Part shown: positions 26,587 to 36,918 of the stretch, one piece after another
Position numbering within the stretch: the first letter of the stretch is position 1
Layout of the letters: each line of letters begins with the position of its first letter
Assembly (NCBI RefSeq): GCF_005869935.1
Contig: NZ_SZQF01000001.1
Span: forward strand, 496,001 to 560,000
Source of the DNA: Winogradskyella algicola
GTDB taxonomy: Bacteria; Bacteroidota; Bacteroidia; Flavobacteriales; Flavobacteriaceae
DNA: 64,000 bases
Direction of reading: 5' to 3'
Made by a program: the position numbers and the translations under genes
Notes under the pieces: model-generated
What the model was told of the DNA's origin: nothing
What the model saw: only the letters and a program-made list of their open reading frames with translations
Databases searched by the model: none

Positions 26587-29500
26587 TTATCTGTTTATAT
26601 ATACCCATGCGCTCTTTGTCTTCGCACCACCTTCATAGACAACAGTATAGAAATACGTTCCTACAGGTAGCTCTTCACCATCGTTAGTTTGGCCTTCCCA
26701 CTCATCTACATAGTTGTTTTTAGAGTACACAAGTGTTCCGTTTCTGTTAAAGATTTCAAGCCTAACAACATTGAAGCTACTTAAGTCAAAACTATCATTT
26801 AAGTCATCATTATTTGGTGATATACCTTCTGGGAATATACAAGACTCTAATTCTTCCACAAAAGTGGTCACAGTATTTGTACAACCAGTAGCATTAAAAG
26901 TAATTTCGGCAGAATAATCTCCTGAAACTAAAACAGTATCTAGAGTTAAACCATTAGCTCCTGCTATAACCACATCATCTAATAACCAAGTAACAGAAAC
27001 ATCAGAAGCAGAGAAGTTGTCAGGAATAATACCTATTGAAACTGGTACAGTAGCATTAGGACAAACTTCGTACTCAAACTGTGGGTCAAAAGTAGCCTGC
27101 GGAACAGTATTTACAATTAATTCGAATGAATTTACAACGTAACAATTAGGGAGTGTTGCATCTTCAACTCTCACATATATAGTTGTACTTCCTGAAGAAT
27201 ATAAACCAGGTAGTGCATCAACATTATTCTCAGCATCCTCTTGAGAACTATGATATGTAACGTTGTAACTCGATGCATCTTGCGTTCCTAAAACAATACT
27301 GGTATGCGCATCTAAATCAAAATCAGCCATATCGTCAACTAAACCATCCGAGTCATCACATTCCTCAATGTTTTGACTAGTTGCTGTTTGAGTTGGCGCA
27401 TTTATAACAAGACTAAAAGAAGCAACGTTATAACACCCTGTAGCATTATCTTCTAAACGAACATAGATGGTTTCAGCGTTCATTCCATTATATGGAGACG
27501 TCAGTTCTGCGGTATCAGCTTCAGCATCTTCCATACTTGCATGATAAGAAACCGTGTAGTCTGTTGCATTTAATCCATTAAGAACGGTAACATCATTATC
27601 TGTTAATGAGAACTCTGCAGTTGTGTCAGCAGAACAAGTTTCTAGATCCATTGGTGAGCCTATTGCTGGCGCAGGTTGTACTACCAATTCAACTTCTGAT
27701 AGTTGTCTACAGCCTAAGAAGTTGTCGGCTTGTGCAGCAGTATCTTCTATTCTTATTATTAGTGTTTCTCCTGAAGACATATAAGGCGATGATACTGGAT
27801 TTATTGCTTGATTAGCATCAGCAGTGCTAGTGTAATAACTTACCGCAAATTCAGAGCCTAAGCCTAATGAAGCTGTTAAGGCATCTAAGTCAAACATTTC
27901 TGTACCGTCAGCTTCTAGACCATCACAAACTGTAATGTTTTGAGGATCTACAGTTGGGGATTCGTTATATAATTTAACATCAATCAGTGCTGAGAAGTAG
28001 GTTTCACTTTGGTCACAAATTCCACCTAATACCTGAACTTGATATGTCCCAGATTGGGTTACGGTTAGGTTAGGTTGGTTGTAATCAGGAATTATAAAAC
28101 CGTCTTGGTACCATCTATACTCATCCACAGAATAGAACGTACTAGCTGTTAATTCTACGCTTTCAAATCCACAGAATTCAAAAGTTTCATCTGGTGTCAA
28201 AGGATCTTCTATGTCATCTTCTACATCACCACCTTCTATAGCTAAGGTAACATCACATACAACATCACAATTCGTTCCATCGGTTGGTCCGGAGTCTTGA
28301 GTAAACGTGTAGAAACCTGATTGCTGTGAGAAATTAGTAATTAATATAACATATACTGAATTTGCAGGCACACCAGTTAGCGTAATAGTTTCACTAGCAG
28401 TTGCTGAGTAACTACAATCTGCTATGGTTTCTGGCAATAAGTCCACACAACCGTCTTGTTGATCTACAAAAGGTCCCCAAACAATAAAGTCGATATCTAA
28501 TGGAGTGCCAGTTGTACTTGTTTGATCTAAACTAAACTCATAGTCTCCAGCTTCATCAAAATTAATTGTGTTCCATTGTGGATCTGGTTGAGAGAATAAA
28601 CAATCGTAATCTAAATAAGGAGGAGCAACCTGATCACCAACAATACTTTCGTACTGTATTGAAGGATCGGCACAGATTGGTAAAGCGTCTAAACAATAAG
28701 CAGGTATACCTAATGTACTTATACAAAGGTCAAAAGTACTAGTCTCAGTTGTACTACCAGCAGAGAAAATTCTAATGTAGTATGTGTCGCCAACAACTAA
28801 GGAAGGTGTTAAACTAAACGTATCATCAGAACAGTAAATTTCAGTCAGGTTATTACAATCACCACTATATAATGCATGGTCTAAGTTGGTTGTGCCACCT
28901 GTTATGTTCTGAATATCTATTATTTGCTGATCACCAGCAGCTGTAAACTGGAACCAAACATCATCATCTGGATCACCACTGCAGCTTCCACTTGGAACTC
29001 CAGAAGGAGTTGCCGCTAAAATAGTTCCAGGGTTTACAGTATCACAACTTTCATCAGTATTAACCACTGCAACTGTAGCTGTCGTACACTCATCATTATC
29101 AGGTGGACAAGCTAGTACTTCATAAGAGTCACTACTTATAGTACAATTATTATCTTGTTCGTTAGCAACAAAAACCTTAACAGAATTTCCAAAAGGGAAT
29201 GGGCCAGCTTGGTAAACACCAGTAGCTAAAGCCTGTACTGTACCAGCGTCAAAATCGTTTGAGATTTCTAAAGAGGTTGCATCACCCATACTAGTTACAT
29301 CTACATCAATATAGAATTGATCTGTAGTACAGTCTGTATTGACTGAGAAACTAGCCTCAGGTAATGTACATGTTAACTCTTGAATATTAACCGTAAAGTC
29401 TAGCGTCACACCCCAAGAACCATTATAACATGGATTAGGAGGATCTTGACCAGCATCAGCTGTACCTATACGCATTCTATGAACGCCAAGTGGTGCTGTT

Positions 29501-32187
29501 AATGGCATAACAAATGATGCGTCTAATGTTGTTGGGTTTGCGTTAGTAGATTCACCAGAGAATACAAGTTCAGTAGCTTCAAATTCTAAGTTATCATTAA
29601 AGTCTATCCAAATATTAGTATCATATGTAAAACCAGTGGCAAAAGTAACTGCAACATTGGTTTCGACACCTTGGAAGACATTAACTGTTGGAGACGTTTG
29701 ATCTTCATAAGTAACATCTCCTAAACTAGGAAAGTCTGTGAATCCAATAGTGACATTCGTAACTCCCTGACCATCATTACTTGATGGTTCTGATTGACAA
29801 TAACCAGTATAGAATGAAGCTGGACCAGCAAAAGAACTCAAGTTTGTAGGGTCACATTCTGATTGTACGTAAAAATCGTAATCAGTATCAGAGGTTAATC
29901 CTGTTAAAACATAAGGATTAGTTGTAACACCAGTAACCAATGTACCTGTTCCAGGTGTAAATCCTGCAGGCCCATATTCTATGTTCCAAACTGTAGATGT
30001 TCCTGTTTCAGTCCAACCAACTTCGGTAGATGTTAAACTTAAGTTATTTGAAGTTAAATCTGTTGGTTCAGGACATGTAGGTATTCCTCTTACACGGAAG
30101 TTATCTACAAAAACATCATTATCTTCAGGGTCATCAACAGTACCTTCAGAACCTAAGATACCGAATTGAACAGTTTGACCAGCATATGCCTCTAAAGTCA
30201 CTACAGGATGTTCACCAGTAGCAGGAACAACCGAAGTACTATCGTAAGTTAGAAGTGGAGTCCATGTGGCTCCATTATCGTTAGTAATAAGTAGTTGAAC
30301 GATGTCATCTGATCCTAATGTACCAGCATTAGTTGAACTACCAAATTGCATAATTCCAAAATCAAATTCTACTTGGAAAGGTCCTCCAGTTAAATCAAAC
30401 TGAGGGGAGATAATCCAATCACTCTTAGTAGCAACCCATAAATTAATTTTGTAAGCACCTGTAAAACCATTATTAAGGAAACCATCCGCTCCCCAAGCAC
30501 CAGCACCAAAATCACCAGGACCTGTTGTGGCATCACCACTATCAGCCTCATCCCAACAAGTTGGTATAATAGTATCAAATTGTTCTATGTAATCAGGCGT
30601 AAAAACATCACAAGCTGTTGTAAAGGTAAAGGCTGTTGAGAAGTCACTTGTATCTCCGCCACCACAATCGGCTTGTACGTAGAAGTCATAATCTGTACTT
30701 GCCATTAAGCCAGTAATGGTGTATGGATTAGTAACACCTGTTACAGTAGGCACACCAGTAGGAGCATCTCCTGAAGGGACTACCTCAATATTCCATACTG
30801 TAGCAGTACCATTTTCTGTCCAGCTTAATTCAGCACCATCAGTAGTGAAATTTGCCGCAGCTAAATTTGTTGGGAAAGTACAAGTAGGACCTTCCTCTAT
30901 ACACACATCTGCTGTTCCAGCTTGAGTATCACTCCAAATAACAGCAAAATAAGTATTACCAGGAGTAAGACCTCCAATAATATCAGAACTGTCACCAGTA
31001 TCAAATACGTTGTTAAAACAGCCAAGGGATGTTCCGCCACAAGCATCTAACACTTCTAACCCAACACCATCAGCAGCACCACTGAAATTAAAAACAACCG
31101 AACCTACTGCAGGAGCAGTAAAGCTCACCCAGTATCCAAAGTTTCCAAAACCATCACAAGAAGGGTTTTCATCTGCTGCATCAATATCTTCTCCAATACT
31201 AAAATCGAAAGTTGTAGGAGTTGCAGCATCACAGTCAGCCTCAACAATCATAGGAAATGCTGATGCACAAGAAGCACCAGGAACAGCAGTATTGAATGTA
31301 ATAGGGCCTACAACACTTGAAGTAGAGCCGCCACAATCTGCAACTAAGTAAATATCATATGATGTTCCAGTTGTTAGACCTGTAAAATTAAATGCTGTAC
31401 TAGTCAGCCCTGCTTCTAAAGTGCCAGAACCTGGTGTAAATCCAGCTATTCCCCATTCTAAATCCCAAAGCGTTTCTGTTCCACCAGCAGTCCAACTCAT
31501 ATCTGCAGTTGTTTCGGTAACGTTTACAATTGTAATATCTGTAGGTTCAGGACATGAAACTTCAAAAATATTTATATCATCAAAGGCAAAACCTTCATCT
31601 ACAACAGAACCATCAGAACCAAAAGCTATTCTTAAAATAACATTAGACTGACCTCCTAAACCAGTGAGTGCATGTCTTGCTGTTACCCAAGCATTTGTTC
31701 CAGCTGCACCAGTTCCAGACCAACCTTCTTGTTGACCACCAGGATTACCGTTAATGGTATCATCAGTGTACCAGTTATTTGGATCACCGTTAGCACCAAC
31801 GTTAACCCATGTAGTACCACCATCTATAGAAGATTGAAGTACTGCACCATCCCAACTAAACTCAGCATCATACCAAATACTTAATTCTATTGAGGGAGCA
31901 GCCAAGGCTGAGAAGTCAAAAACTGGACTTGTAACCCAAGAATTTTCGTTTGTGTTATAAGTGCCCGTGAGATTTGTTACCCAGGCATTTGTTCCGGAAG
32001 CTGCACTATTAATTATAGGAGCAGCTGGTGTGCCTAAAGCCCAAGTACCATTTGTAGTGTTTTCGGCCACCCAACCACCATCACCAGACTCAAAGTCCTC
32101 AGTGTATGGAAAAGTAGTTATTTGTGCTTGTAAACTTGTTATCGTAACAAATGAAAGCAGAAATAAAAATAGAGTAATCTTTTTCAT
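26587..32187 (-). CDS. Giant T9SS type-B sorting-domain surface protein
   Basis: 1866 residues. Signal peptide (to about 22). Then a choice-of-anchor J/MAM-like jelly roll (about 25-205, TEDFESGDGGW..FAFDDINIF), fibronectin type III modules each ending 'TDYDFYVQ..CG' (about 210, 440 and 715), and a second jelly roll (about 530-700). Next are a GEVED-type domain (HRMRIGTADAG) and a pre-peptidase-C-like segment. Three related repeats (about 1420-1720) share 'YHAS.EDAE....L...Y....TIYVR.ED' and 'C'-rich starts. The C-terminus is a gliding-motility-associated type-B domain (FPEGISPNNDDLND..WEGQTNDG..LPVGTYFY..WVYINR). Predicted exported adhesin secreted by T9SS with the SprF-like protein. Two palindromes precede it. 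Confidence 0.93.
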   Translation of the reverse strand: MKKITLFLFLLSFVTITSLQAQITTFPYTEDFESGDGGWVAENTTNGTWALGTPAAPIINSAASGTNAWVTNLTGTYNTNENSWVTSPVFDFSALAAPSIELSIWYDAEFSWDGAVLQSSIDGGTTWVNVGANGDPNNWYTDDTINGNPGGQQEGWSGTGAAGTNAWVTARHALTGLGGQSNVILRIAFGSDGSVVDEGFAFDDINIFEVSCPEPTDITIVNVTETTADMSWTAGGTETLWDLEWGIAGFTPGSGTLEAGLTSTAFNFTGLTTGTSYDIYLVADCGGSTSSVVGPITFNTAVPGASCASAFPMIVEADCDAATPTTFDFSIGEDIDAADENPSCDGFGNFGYWVSFTAPAVGSVVFNFSGAADGVGLEVLDACGGTSLGCFNNVFDTGDSSDIIGGLTPGNTYFAVIWSDTQAGTADVCIEEGPTCTFPTNLAAANFTTDGAELSWTENGTATVWNIEVVPSGDAPTGVPTVTGVTNPYTITGLMASTDYDFYVQADCGGGDTSDFSTAFTFTTACDVFTPDYIEQFDTIIPTCWDEADSGDATTGPGDFGAGAWGADGFLNNGFTGAYKINLWVATKSDWIISPQFDLTGGPFQVEFDFGIMQFGSSTNAGTLGSDDIVQLLITNDNGATWTPLLTYDSTSVVPATGEHPVVTLEAYAGQTVQFGILGSEGTVDDPEDNDVFVDNFRVRGIPTCPEPTDLTSNNLSLTSTEVGWTETGTSTVWNIEYGPAGFTPGTGTLVTGVTTNPYVLTGLTSDTDYDFYVQSECDPTNLSSFAGPASFYTGYCQSEPSSNDGQGVTNVTIGFTDFPSLGDVTYEDQTSPTVNVFQGVETNVAVTFATGFTYDTNIWIDFNDNLEFEATELVFSGESTNANPTTLDASFVMPLTAPLGVHRMRIGTADAGQDPPNPCYNGSWGVTLDFTVNIQELTCTLPEASFSVNTDCTTDQFYIDVDVTSMGDATSLEISNDFDAGTVQALATGVYQAGPFPFGNSVKVFVANEQDNNCTISSDSYEVLACPPDNDECTTATVAVVNTDESCDTVNPGTILAATPSGVPSGSCSGDPDDDVWFQFTAAGDQQIIDIQNITGGTTNLDHALYSGDCNNLTEIYCSDDTFSLTPSLVVGDTYYIRIFSAGSTTETSTFDLCISTLGIPAYCLDALPICADPSIQYESIVGDQVAPPYLDYDCLFSQPDPQWNTINFDEAGDYEFSLDQTSTTGTPLDIDFIVWGPFVDQQDGCVDLLPETIADCSYSATASETITLTGVPANSVYVILITNFSQQSGFYTFTQDSGPTDGTNCDVVCDVTLAIEGGDVEDDIEDPLTPDETFEFCGFESVELTASTFYSVDEYRWYQDGFIIPDYNQPNLTVTQSGTYQVQVLGGICDQSETYFSALIDVKLYNESPTVDPQNITVCDGLEADGTEMFDLDALTASLGLGSEFAVSYYTSTADANQAINPVSSPYMSSGETLIIRIEDTAAQADNFLGCRQLSEVELVVQPAPAIGSPMDLETCSADTTAEFSLTDNDVTVLNGLNATDYTVSYHASMEDAEADTAELTSPYNGMNAETIYVRLEDNATGCYNVASFSLVINAPTQTATSQNIEECDDSDGLVDDMADFDLDAHTSIVLGTQDASSYNVTYHSSQEDAENNVDALPGLYSSGSTTIYVRVEDATLPNCYVVNSFELIVNTVPQATFDPQFEYEVCPNATVPVSIGIIPDNFSASDVSVTWLLDDVVIAGANGLTLDTVLVSGDYSAEITFNATGCTNTVTTFVEELESCIFPEGISPNNDDLNDSFDLSSFNVVRLEIFNRNGTLVYSKNNYVDEWEGQTNDGEELPVGTYFYTVVYEGGAKTKSAWVYINR

Positions 32188-32217
32188 TATTAATCGGTTT
32201 GTTAGAAATTATTTAAC

Positions 32218-32243
32218 CCTTTATAATATGTTGATTATAAAGG
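32218..32243. promoter_or_regulatory. Perfect 10-bp inverted repeat in the leader of the giant surface protein gene
   Basis: CCTTTATAAT, six bases, ATTATAAAGG; starts 31 bases upstream of the ATG. It may be an operator or a leader hairpin. No TAnnTTTG box is visible in the 210-base upstream gap. Confidence 0.45.
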
Positions 32244-32344
32244 ATTTATTTTTTTTAATTTTTGTGAGGCTTGGGGAAGCATTTAAGGACGTTGATTAGT
32301 CGTTCTTTTTTGCTCATTCGAATATATAAAAAATGCCTAGTAAC

Positions 32345-32360
32345 GTAATGTTAACATTAC
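32345..32360. promoter_or_regulatory. 16-base perfect palindrome
   Basis: GTAATGTTAACATTAC, with no spacer, lies about 158 bases upstream of the giant surface protein gene. The form is typical of a dimeric regulator site; no T run follows, so it is not a terminator. Confidence 0.35.
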
Positions 32361-32397
32361 TATAATAGATGAACGGCTTTATTTATCGACAAATGGT

Positions 32398-33348
32398 TTA
32401 AGGGGTTTTAAATTGTAAATAAACAGGAAAATGATCACTATATCCTCCTTTGTATTTTTTGCCAACGTATGTCCTAAAAGGCTGCCCTTTGTATTTACCA
32501 TGGTATTGCGTTACAAACTTAGAATTAAAAACATCTGCTTTGATAAATTTTAAGTTAGTACCATCAGGATCAAAAAAATTTCCGCTGATAAGGATTTGAT
32601 CGAACATGTTCCATTGAAAATTGTGATTTAAGCTACCTTTATTATAAGAAAGTACGGTATTGAAAGGGTTATATAATTTACTCTCTTCTTCTAACAAAGT
32701 AATACTGCGATCCCCTGGGTTATCATTAAAGTCTCCCATTACTATGACTTTAACATCGCCCTCTTCATTTTTAAGTCTCGTAATTATTGAATTTACTACT
32801 TTAGCAGCAGCAAGTCTTTTATATTCTGTTTCTTTTTCACCTTCTCTTCGAGACGACCAATGATTTACTATTATATGTATGGTTTCATTATTTAATTTTC
32901 CTTTTACCAATAATATATCTCTGGTATAATCTCTTTCACCAGTTTCGGTTTGTAGAAATACTGAAAATGTTTCTGAATATTCTACTTTAAAAAGATTGTC
33001 TTTATATATTAAAGCAACATCGATTCCGCGTTCATCAGAAGAATCATAATGAATATAACTGTATTTTTCAGAGATCAGATTTTCACTACTTACTAAATCT
33101 GATAAAACTTTTTTGTTTTCAACTTCAGCTAAGCCTATGATTGCGGGAGCTGTCGCTGTATTTTCTTCCCCAATTTTGGCAATAACGCTTCCTAATTTTC
33201 TAAGCTTATTTTTATAGCGTTTGGGAGTCCATCGTTTTGCTGACGTTGGTAAAAAATCATCATCATTTGTTAAAGGATCATTTTCTATATCAAATAAATT
33301 TTCGATATTATAAAATGCTATAGTGTGGGTATTAGAATCTTTATTCAT
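32398..33348 (-). CDS. Endonuclease/exonuclease/phosphatase family protein
   Basis: 316 residues from the ATG at 33348; an in-frame ATG 15 codons upstream is rejected because it would overlap the hflX promoter. DNase I-like fold: IAFYNIENLFD (metal-site Asn-Glu), IIGLAEVENKKVL (Glu), IIVNHWSSRREG (His), VMGDFNDNPGD (Asp-Asn) and YSDHFPVYLQF (Asp-His). All catalytic motifs are present. No signal peptide is visible. Substrate unknown: nucleic acid or phosphoester. Divergent from hflX. Confidence 0.9.
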   Translation of the reverse strand: MNKDSNTHTIAFYNIENLFDIENDPLTNDDDFLPTSAKRWTPKRYKNKLRKLGSVIAKIGEENTATAPAIIGLAEVENKKVLSDLVSSENLISEKYSYIHYDSSDERGIDVALIYKDNLFKVEYSETFSVFLQTETGERDYTRDILLVKGKLNNETIHIIVNHWSSRREGEKETEYKRLAAAKVVNSIITRLKNEEGDVKVIVMGDFNDNPGDRSITLLEEESKLYNPFNTVLSYNKGSLNHNFQWNMFDQILISGNFFDPDGTNLKFIKADVFNSKFVTQYHGKYKGQPFRTYVGKKYKGGYSDHFPVYLQFKTP

Positions 33349-33398
33349 GCAATAAAAATATAGCTTTTTAAAAATATACTGAGGAAAATCCATTTCCT

Positions 33399-33406
33399 TA
33401 ACTTTG
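33399..33406 (+). promoter_or_regulatory. -7 element of hflX
   Basis: TAACTTTG matches TAnnTTTG; transcription would start around 33411, giving a leader of about 11 bases. No -33 TTG at the standard distance. Confidence 0.5.
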
Positions 33407-33421
33407 TACTTTATTTAATAT

Positions 33422-34633
33422 ATGCTAGAGAAAAAAGATATAGAATTAGAAAGTGTTGTACTCATTGGTATTATTACTCAAGACCAAGATGAAGAACAAT
33501 CTAAAGAGTATTTAGATGAGCTTGAGTTTTTAACCTACACTGCAGGAGGAGATGTTGTAAAGCGATTTACTCAAAAAATGACCCAACCAAACCCTAAAAC
33601 CTTTATAGGTACAGGTAAGATGGAAGAGGTAATGCACTTTGTAAAAGAGAATGAAGTTGGTACTGTAATATTTGATGACGAGCTTTCGCCAGCGCAAGAA
33701 CGCAACATCAGTAAAATATTGAATTGTAAAATTTTAGATAGAACCAATCTTATCTTAGACATTTTCGCGCAACGCGCACAAACCAGTTATGCCAGAACTC
33801 AGGTAGAATTGGCGCAATGCGAATACCTGTTACCACGATTAAAAGGAATGTGGACACACCTTGAAAGACAAAAGGGTGGTATTGGTATGCGTGGTCCTGG
33901 TGAAACGGAGATAGAAACAGATAGACGTATTGTGCGCGACAAAATTGCATTGCTAAAGGCTAAGATAAAAACCATCGATAAACAAATGGCTGTGCAGCGA
34001 GGCAACAGAGGTAAGATGGTGCGTGTGGCTTTAGTAGGTTATACCAATGTTGGTAAGTCTACATTAATGAATGTGATTAGTAAAAGTGAAGTCTTTGCTG
34101 AAAACAAACTCTTTGCAACCTTAGACACAACGGTTAGAAAGGTAGTAATTGGCAACTTGCCATTTTTAGTAAGTGATACTGTAGGTTTCATCAGAAAATT
34201 GCCAACGCAATTGGTAGAGTCTTTTAAAAGTACCTTAGATGAAGTTAGAGAAGCCGATTTGTTATTGCACGTGGTGGATATTTCGCATTCTAATTTTGAA
34301 GAACATATAGAGTCGGTAAATCAGATTTTAGATGAAATTGAAAGCAAAGACAAGCCAACTATAATGGTTTTTAATAAAATTGATGCTTACGAGCCAGAAC
34401 CTTTTGATGAAGAAGATTTGCTAGAAGAACGAACCAAAGCAAACTTTACCATTGAAGAATGGAAAAAAACTTGGATGTCTAGAGTTGGCGATAATGCCCT
34501 TTTTATTTCGGCATTGAACAAAGAAAATATGGACGAATTTAGAAAACGTGTTTATCAAGAAGTACGAGAAATTCATGTTACTCGTTTTCCATACAATCAT
34601 TTCCTATATCCAGACGTTGAAGATATAGAGTAA
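33422..34633 (+). CDS. hflX: GTPase HflX
   Basis: 403 residues. The N-terminal HflX domain (about 1-190) binds ribosomes and contains the family signature GPGETEIETDRRIVRDKI. The GTPase domain follows: G1 VGYTNVGKST, G2/G3 region with DTVGFIRKLP, G4 FNKIDAYE. HflX splits stalled or stressed 70S ribosomes. A C-terminal extension of about 40 residues is common in Bacteroidota. Twelve bases ahead of the PBP1A gene, so probably co-transcribed. Confidence 0.95.
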   Translation: MLEKKDIELESVVLIGIITQDQDEEQSKEYLDELEFLTYTAGGDVVKRFTQKMTQPNPKTFIGTGKMEEVMHFVKENEVGTVIFDDELSPAQERNISKILNCKILDRTNLILDIFAQRAQTSYARTQVELAQCEYLLPRLKGMWTHLERQKGGIGMRGPGETEIETDRRIVRDKIALLKAKIKTIDKQMAVQRGNRGKMVRVALVGYTNVGKSTLMNVISKSEVFAENKLFATLDTTVRKVVIGNLPFLVSDTVGFIRKLPTQLVESFKSTLDEVREADLLLHVVDISHSNFEEHIESVNQILDEIESKDKPTIMVFNKIDAYEPEPFDEEDLLEERTKANFTIEEWKKTWMSRVGDNALFISALNKENMDEFRKRVYQEVREIHVTRFPYNHFLYPDVEDIE

Positions 34634-34645
34634 ATTATCTTCAAG

Positions 34646-36916
34646 ATGACTACAAATGCCAACCAATTTAAAATTCGGATAAAAAAGATTTTTAAAAACA
34701 AGTGGGTAAAATGGCTTTCTGTTTGTGCAGGTGCCATTTTGCTGTTCTTGGTTGGTCTTTATATCAGTATATATTTAGGATTCTTCGGAAAGCTACCAAC
34801 AACAGAAGAACTCAGTTCCATAAAACAAGAGCAGGCTACCCAACTTTTGGACCACAATGGTAAGTTAATTGGCAAGTATTACATTTATGATAGACAACCT
34901 GTAGAATTCAAAGATTTCCCCAAGCATTTAATAGATGCTTTAGTTGCAACAGAAGACAGCCGTTTTTACGAGCACGATGGTGTAGACAATATTAGTCTAA
35001 TGCGTGTGTTTGTAAAGAATTTAATTCTCAGAGATAAAAGTGCTGGTGGTGGAAGCACGATAACGCTTCAACTTGCCAAGAATTTATATGGCAGAAAAAA
35101 TTATGCACTATTTAGTATGCTCATCAATAAGTTCAAGGAATCTATTGTAGCCAAGCGTATTGAAGATATTTACTCTAAGGAAGAAATTCTAACACTTTAC
35201 CTGAATACGGTTCCGTTTCCGGATAATACTTATGGTATAGAAAGTGCTTCGTTAAAGTTTTTCGACAAATCCGTAAAAGACTTATCGCTAAACGAAGCTG
35301 CTACTCTAGTCGGAACCTTAAAAGCCAATACTTATTATAATCCGCGAGTACATCAACAACGTAGTGAAGACAGAAGAAATGTAGTGCTCAACCAAATGTT
35401 TAACTATGGCTACTTGGCAAAAGATTCTTTAGAGTTTTATAGTAATGAAACATTAGAACTCGATTATAAATCCTACAATCACGATTTAGGTTTAGCGCCT
35501 TATTTTAGAGAAGCTGTCAAACAAGAGCTTTCAAAAATATTAGATACGCTAAAAACACCTGATGGTGAAACCTATGATTTGTATAAGGACGGATTGGTTG
35601 TGCATACAACGTTAGACTACCAAATGCAACAATATGCTGAAGACGCAATGAAATCGCACCTTACAAAATTGCAAAGTGATTTTGAAGCCTCTTACGGAAA
35701 GTATGCACCTTGGAATGATAATTCTAAAGTTTTAAAAGCAGCCATTCAAAAGTTACCAATCGTTAAAAAGTATAAAGAAGCAGGCTTGTCTGATGCGCAG
35801 ATTAAAGATTCTTTAAGCGTAAAAAGAAACGTTGAATTATTCGGTTGGAAAGGAGATACAATCAAAAATGTTTCTGTAGTAGATAGTTTGAAGCATTATT
35901 TGAAGTTTTTAAATACAGGAATGCTATCCATAGACCCAAAAACAGGTGCGGTTAGGACTTATATTGGCGGCATTGATTATCGGTTTTTTAAGTACGACCA
36001 CGTTTCTCAAAGCGAGCGACAAGTTGGTTCAACCTTTAAACCTTTTGTCTATACAGCAGCAATTGAAAATGGTTTAGACCCTTGTACGTATTTTGCACTT
36101 AGCGAAGTAACCTATACCAATTATGATGATTGGACACCAAGCAATGCTGGCAGCGATGAAGAAGAACCTCATATTAATTATACTTTAGAAAACGCTTTGA
36201 GTAATTCTGTAAATACCATTGCAGTTAAGGTGTTGGAAGAAGTTGGTATACCAAAAACCATTAAGCAGGTCGAAAAATTGGGTGTCACGCACGAGTTGCC
36301 CAATAAGCCGTCTTTGGCATTAGGTGTTTCAGAAATAAATTTGAAGGAACTCACAGGTGCTTATGCGAGTTATGTCAATAAGAGTAAACCTGTAAAACCA
36401 TTTTTAATCACAAGAATTGAAGATAAAAATGGAAATGTTATCGCTAATTTTGAGCCAGAAGTTGCTGGAGAGCAAGCTTACAATGATTATACAAGGCAAG
36501 TAATGCTTCAAATGATGAAATCTACAGTAAATTCTGGTACAGCAACACGATTGAGAAACACCTACGGATTGCGCAACGACATCGCAGGAAAAACAGGGAC
36601 AACACAAAACAATAAAGACGGTTGGTTTGTGGCCTTAACGCCAAAATTAGTAACTATTACTTGGGTAGGTAACGATAACCATAGTATAGGTTTTAAATCA
36701 ACAGGAATAGGACAGGGTTCAAATTCGGCATTGCCAGTTTTTGCAAAGTTTTACCAAAAGCTCAATAAAGATTCAGACTATAAATCTATAACTAACGCTA
36801 AGTTTGAAAGTCCATCTGAGGATGTCATAGAAGATTTGGATTGCGAACCAACCAAACGCGATGGGTTTATTAAGCGTCTGTTTAAAAGGAAGAACAAAAA
36901 GAAAAAGTTTGATTAA
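34646..36916 (+). CDS. Penicillin-binding protein 1A (glycosyltransferase/transpeptidase)
   Basis: 756 residues, bifunctional peptidoglycan synthase. Short cytoplasmic basic start, single transmembrane helix (about 20-45), GT51 domain with the catalytic Glu in ATEDSRFYEHDGVD and the motifs GGGSTITLQLAKNLYG and KEEILTLYLNT. Transpeptidase domain: SxxK in GSTFKPF (active Ser), SNS as SxN, and KTG in GKTGTTQNNKDGWF. C-terminal Lys/Arg-rich tail. Operon with hflX. Confidence 0.95.
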   Translation: MTTNANQFKIRIKKIFKNKWVKWLSVCAGAILLFLVGLYISIYLGFFGKLPTTEELSSIKQEQATQLLDHNGKLIGKYYIYDRQPVEFKDFPKHLIDALVATEDSRFYEHDGVDNISLMRVFVKNLILRDKSAGGGSTITLQLAKNLYGRKNYALFSMLINKFKESIVAKRIEDIYSKEEILTLYLNTVPFPDNTYGIESASLKFFDKSVKDLSLNEAATLVGTLKANTYYNPRVHQQRSEDRRNVVLNQMFNYGYLAKDSLEFYSNETLELDYKSYNHDLGLAPYFREAVKQELSKILDTLKTPDGETYDLYKDGLVVHTTLDYQMQQYAEDAMKSHLTKLQSDFEASYGKYAPWNDNSKVLKAAIQKLPIVKKYKEAGLSDAQIKDSLSVKRNVELFGWKGDTIKNVSVVDSLKHYLKFLNTGMLSIDPKTGAVRTYIGGIDYRFFKYDHVSQSERQVGSTFKPFVYTAAIENGLDPCTYFALSEVTYTNYDDWTPSNAGSDEEEPHINYTLENALSNSVNTIAVKVLEEVGIPKTIKQVEKLGVTHELPNKPSLALGVSEINLKELTGAYASYVNKSKPVKPFLITRIEDKNGNVIANFEPEVAGEQAYNDYTRQVMLQMMKSTVNSGTATRLRNTYGLRNDIAGKTGTTQNNKDGWFVALTPKLVTITWVGNDNHSIGFKSTGIGQGSNSALPVFAKFYQKLNKDSDYKSITNAKFESPSEDVIEDLDCEPTKRDGFIKRLFKRKNKKKKFD

Positions 36917-36918
36917 AT

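Noticed and set aside
30716..32299. Several plus-strand frames opposite the giant T9SS protein
   Set aside because: Shadow frames of a repetitive Thr/Gly/Asp-rich gene; no recognisable domains or starts.
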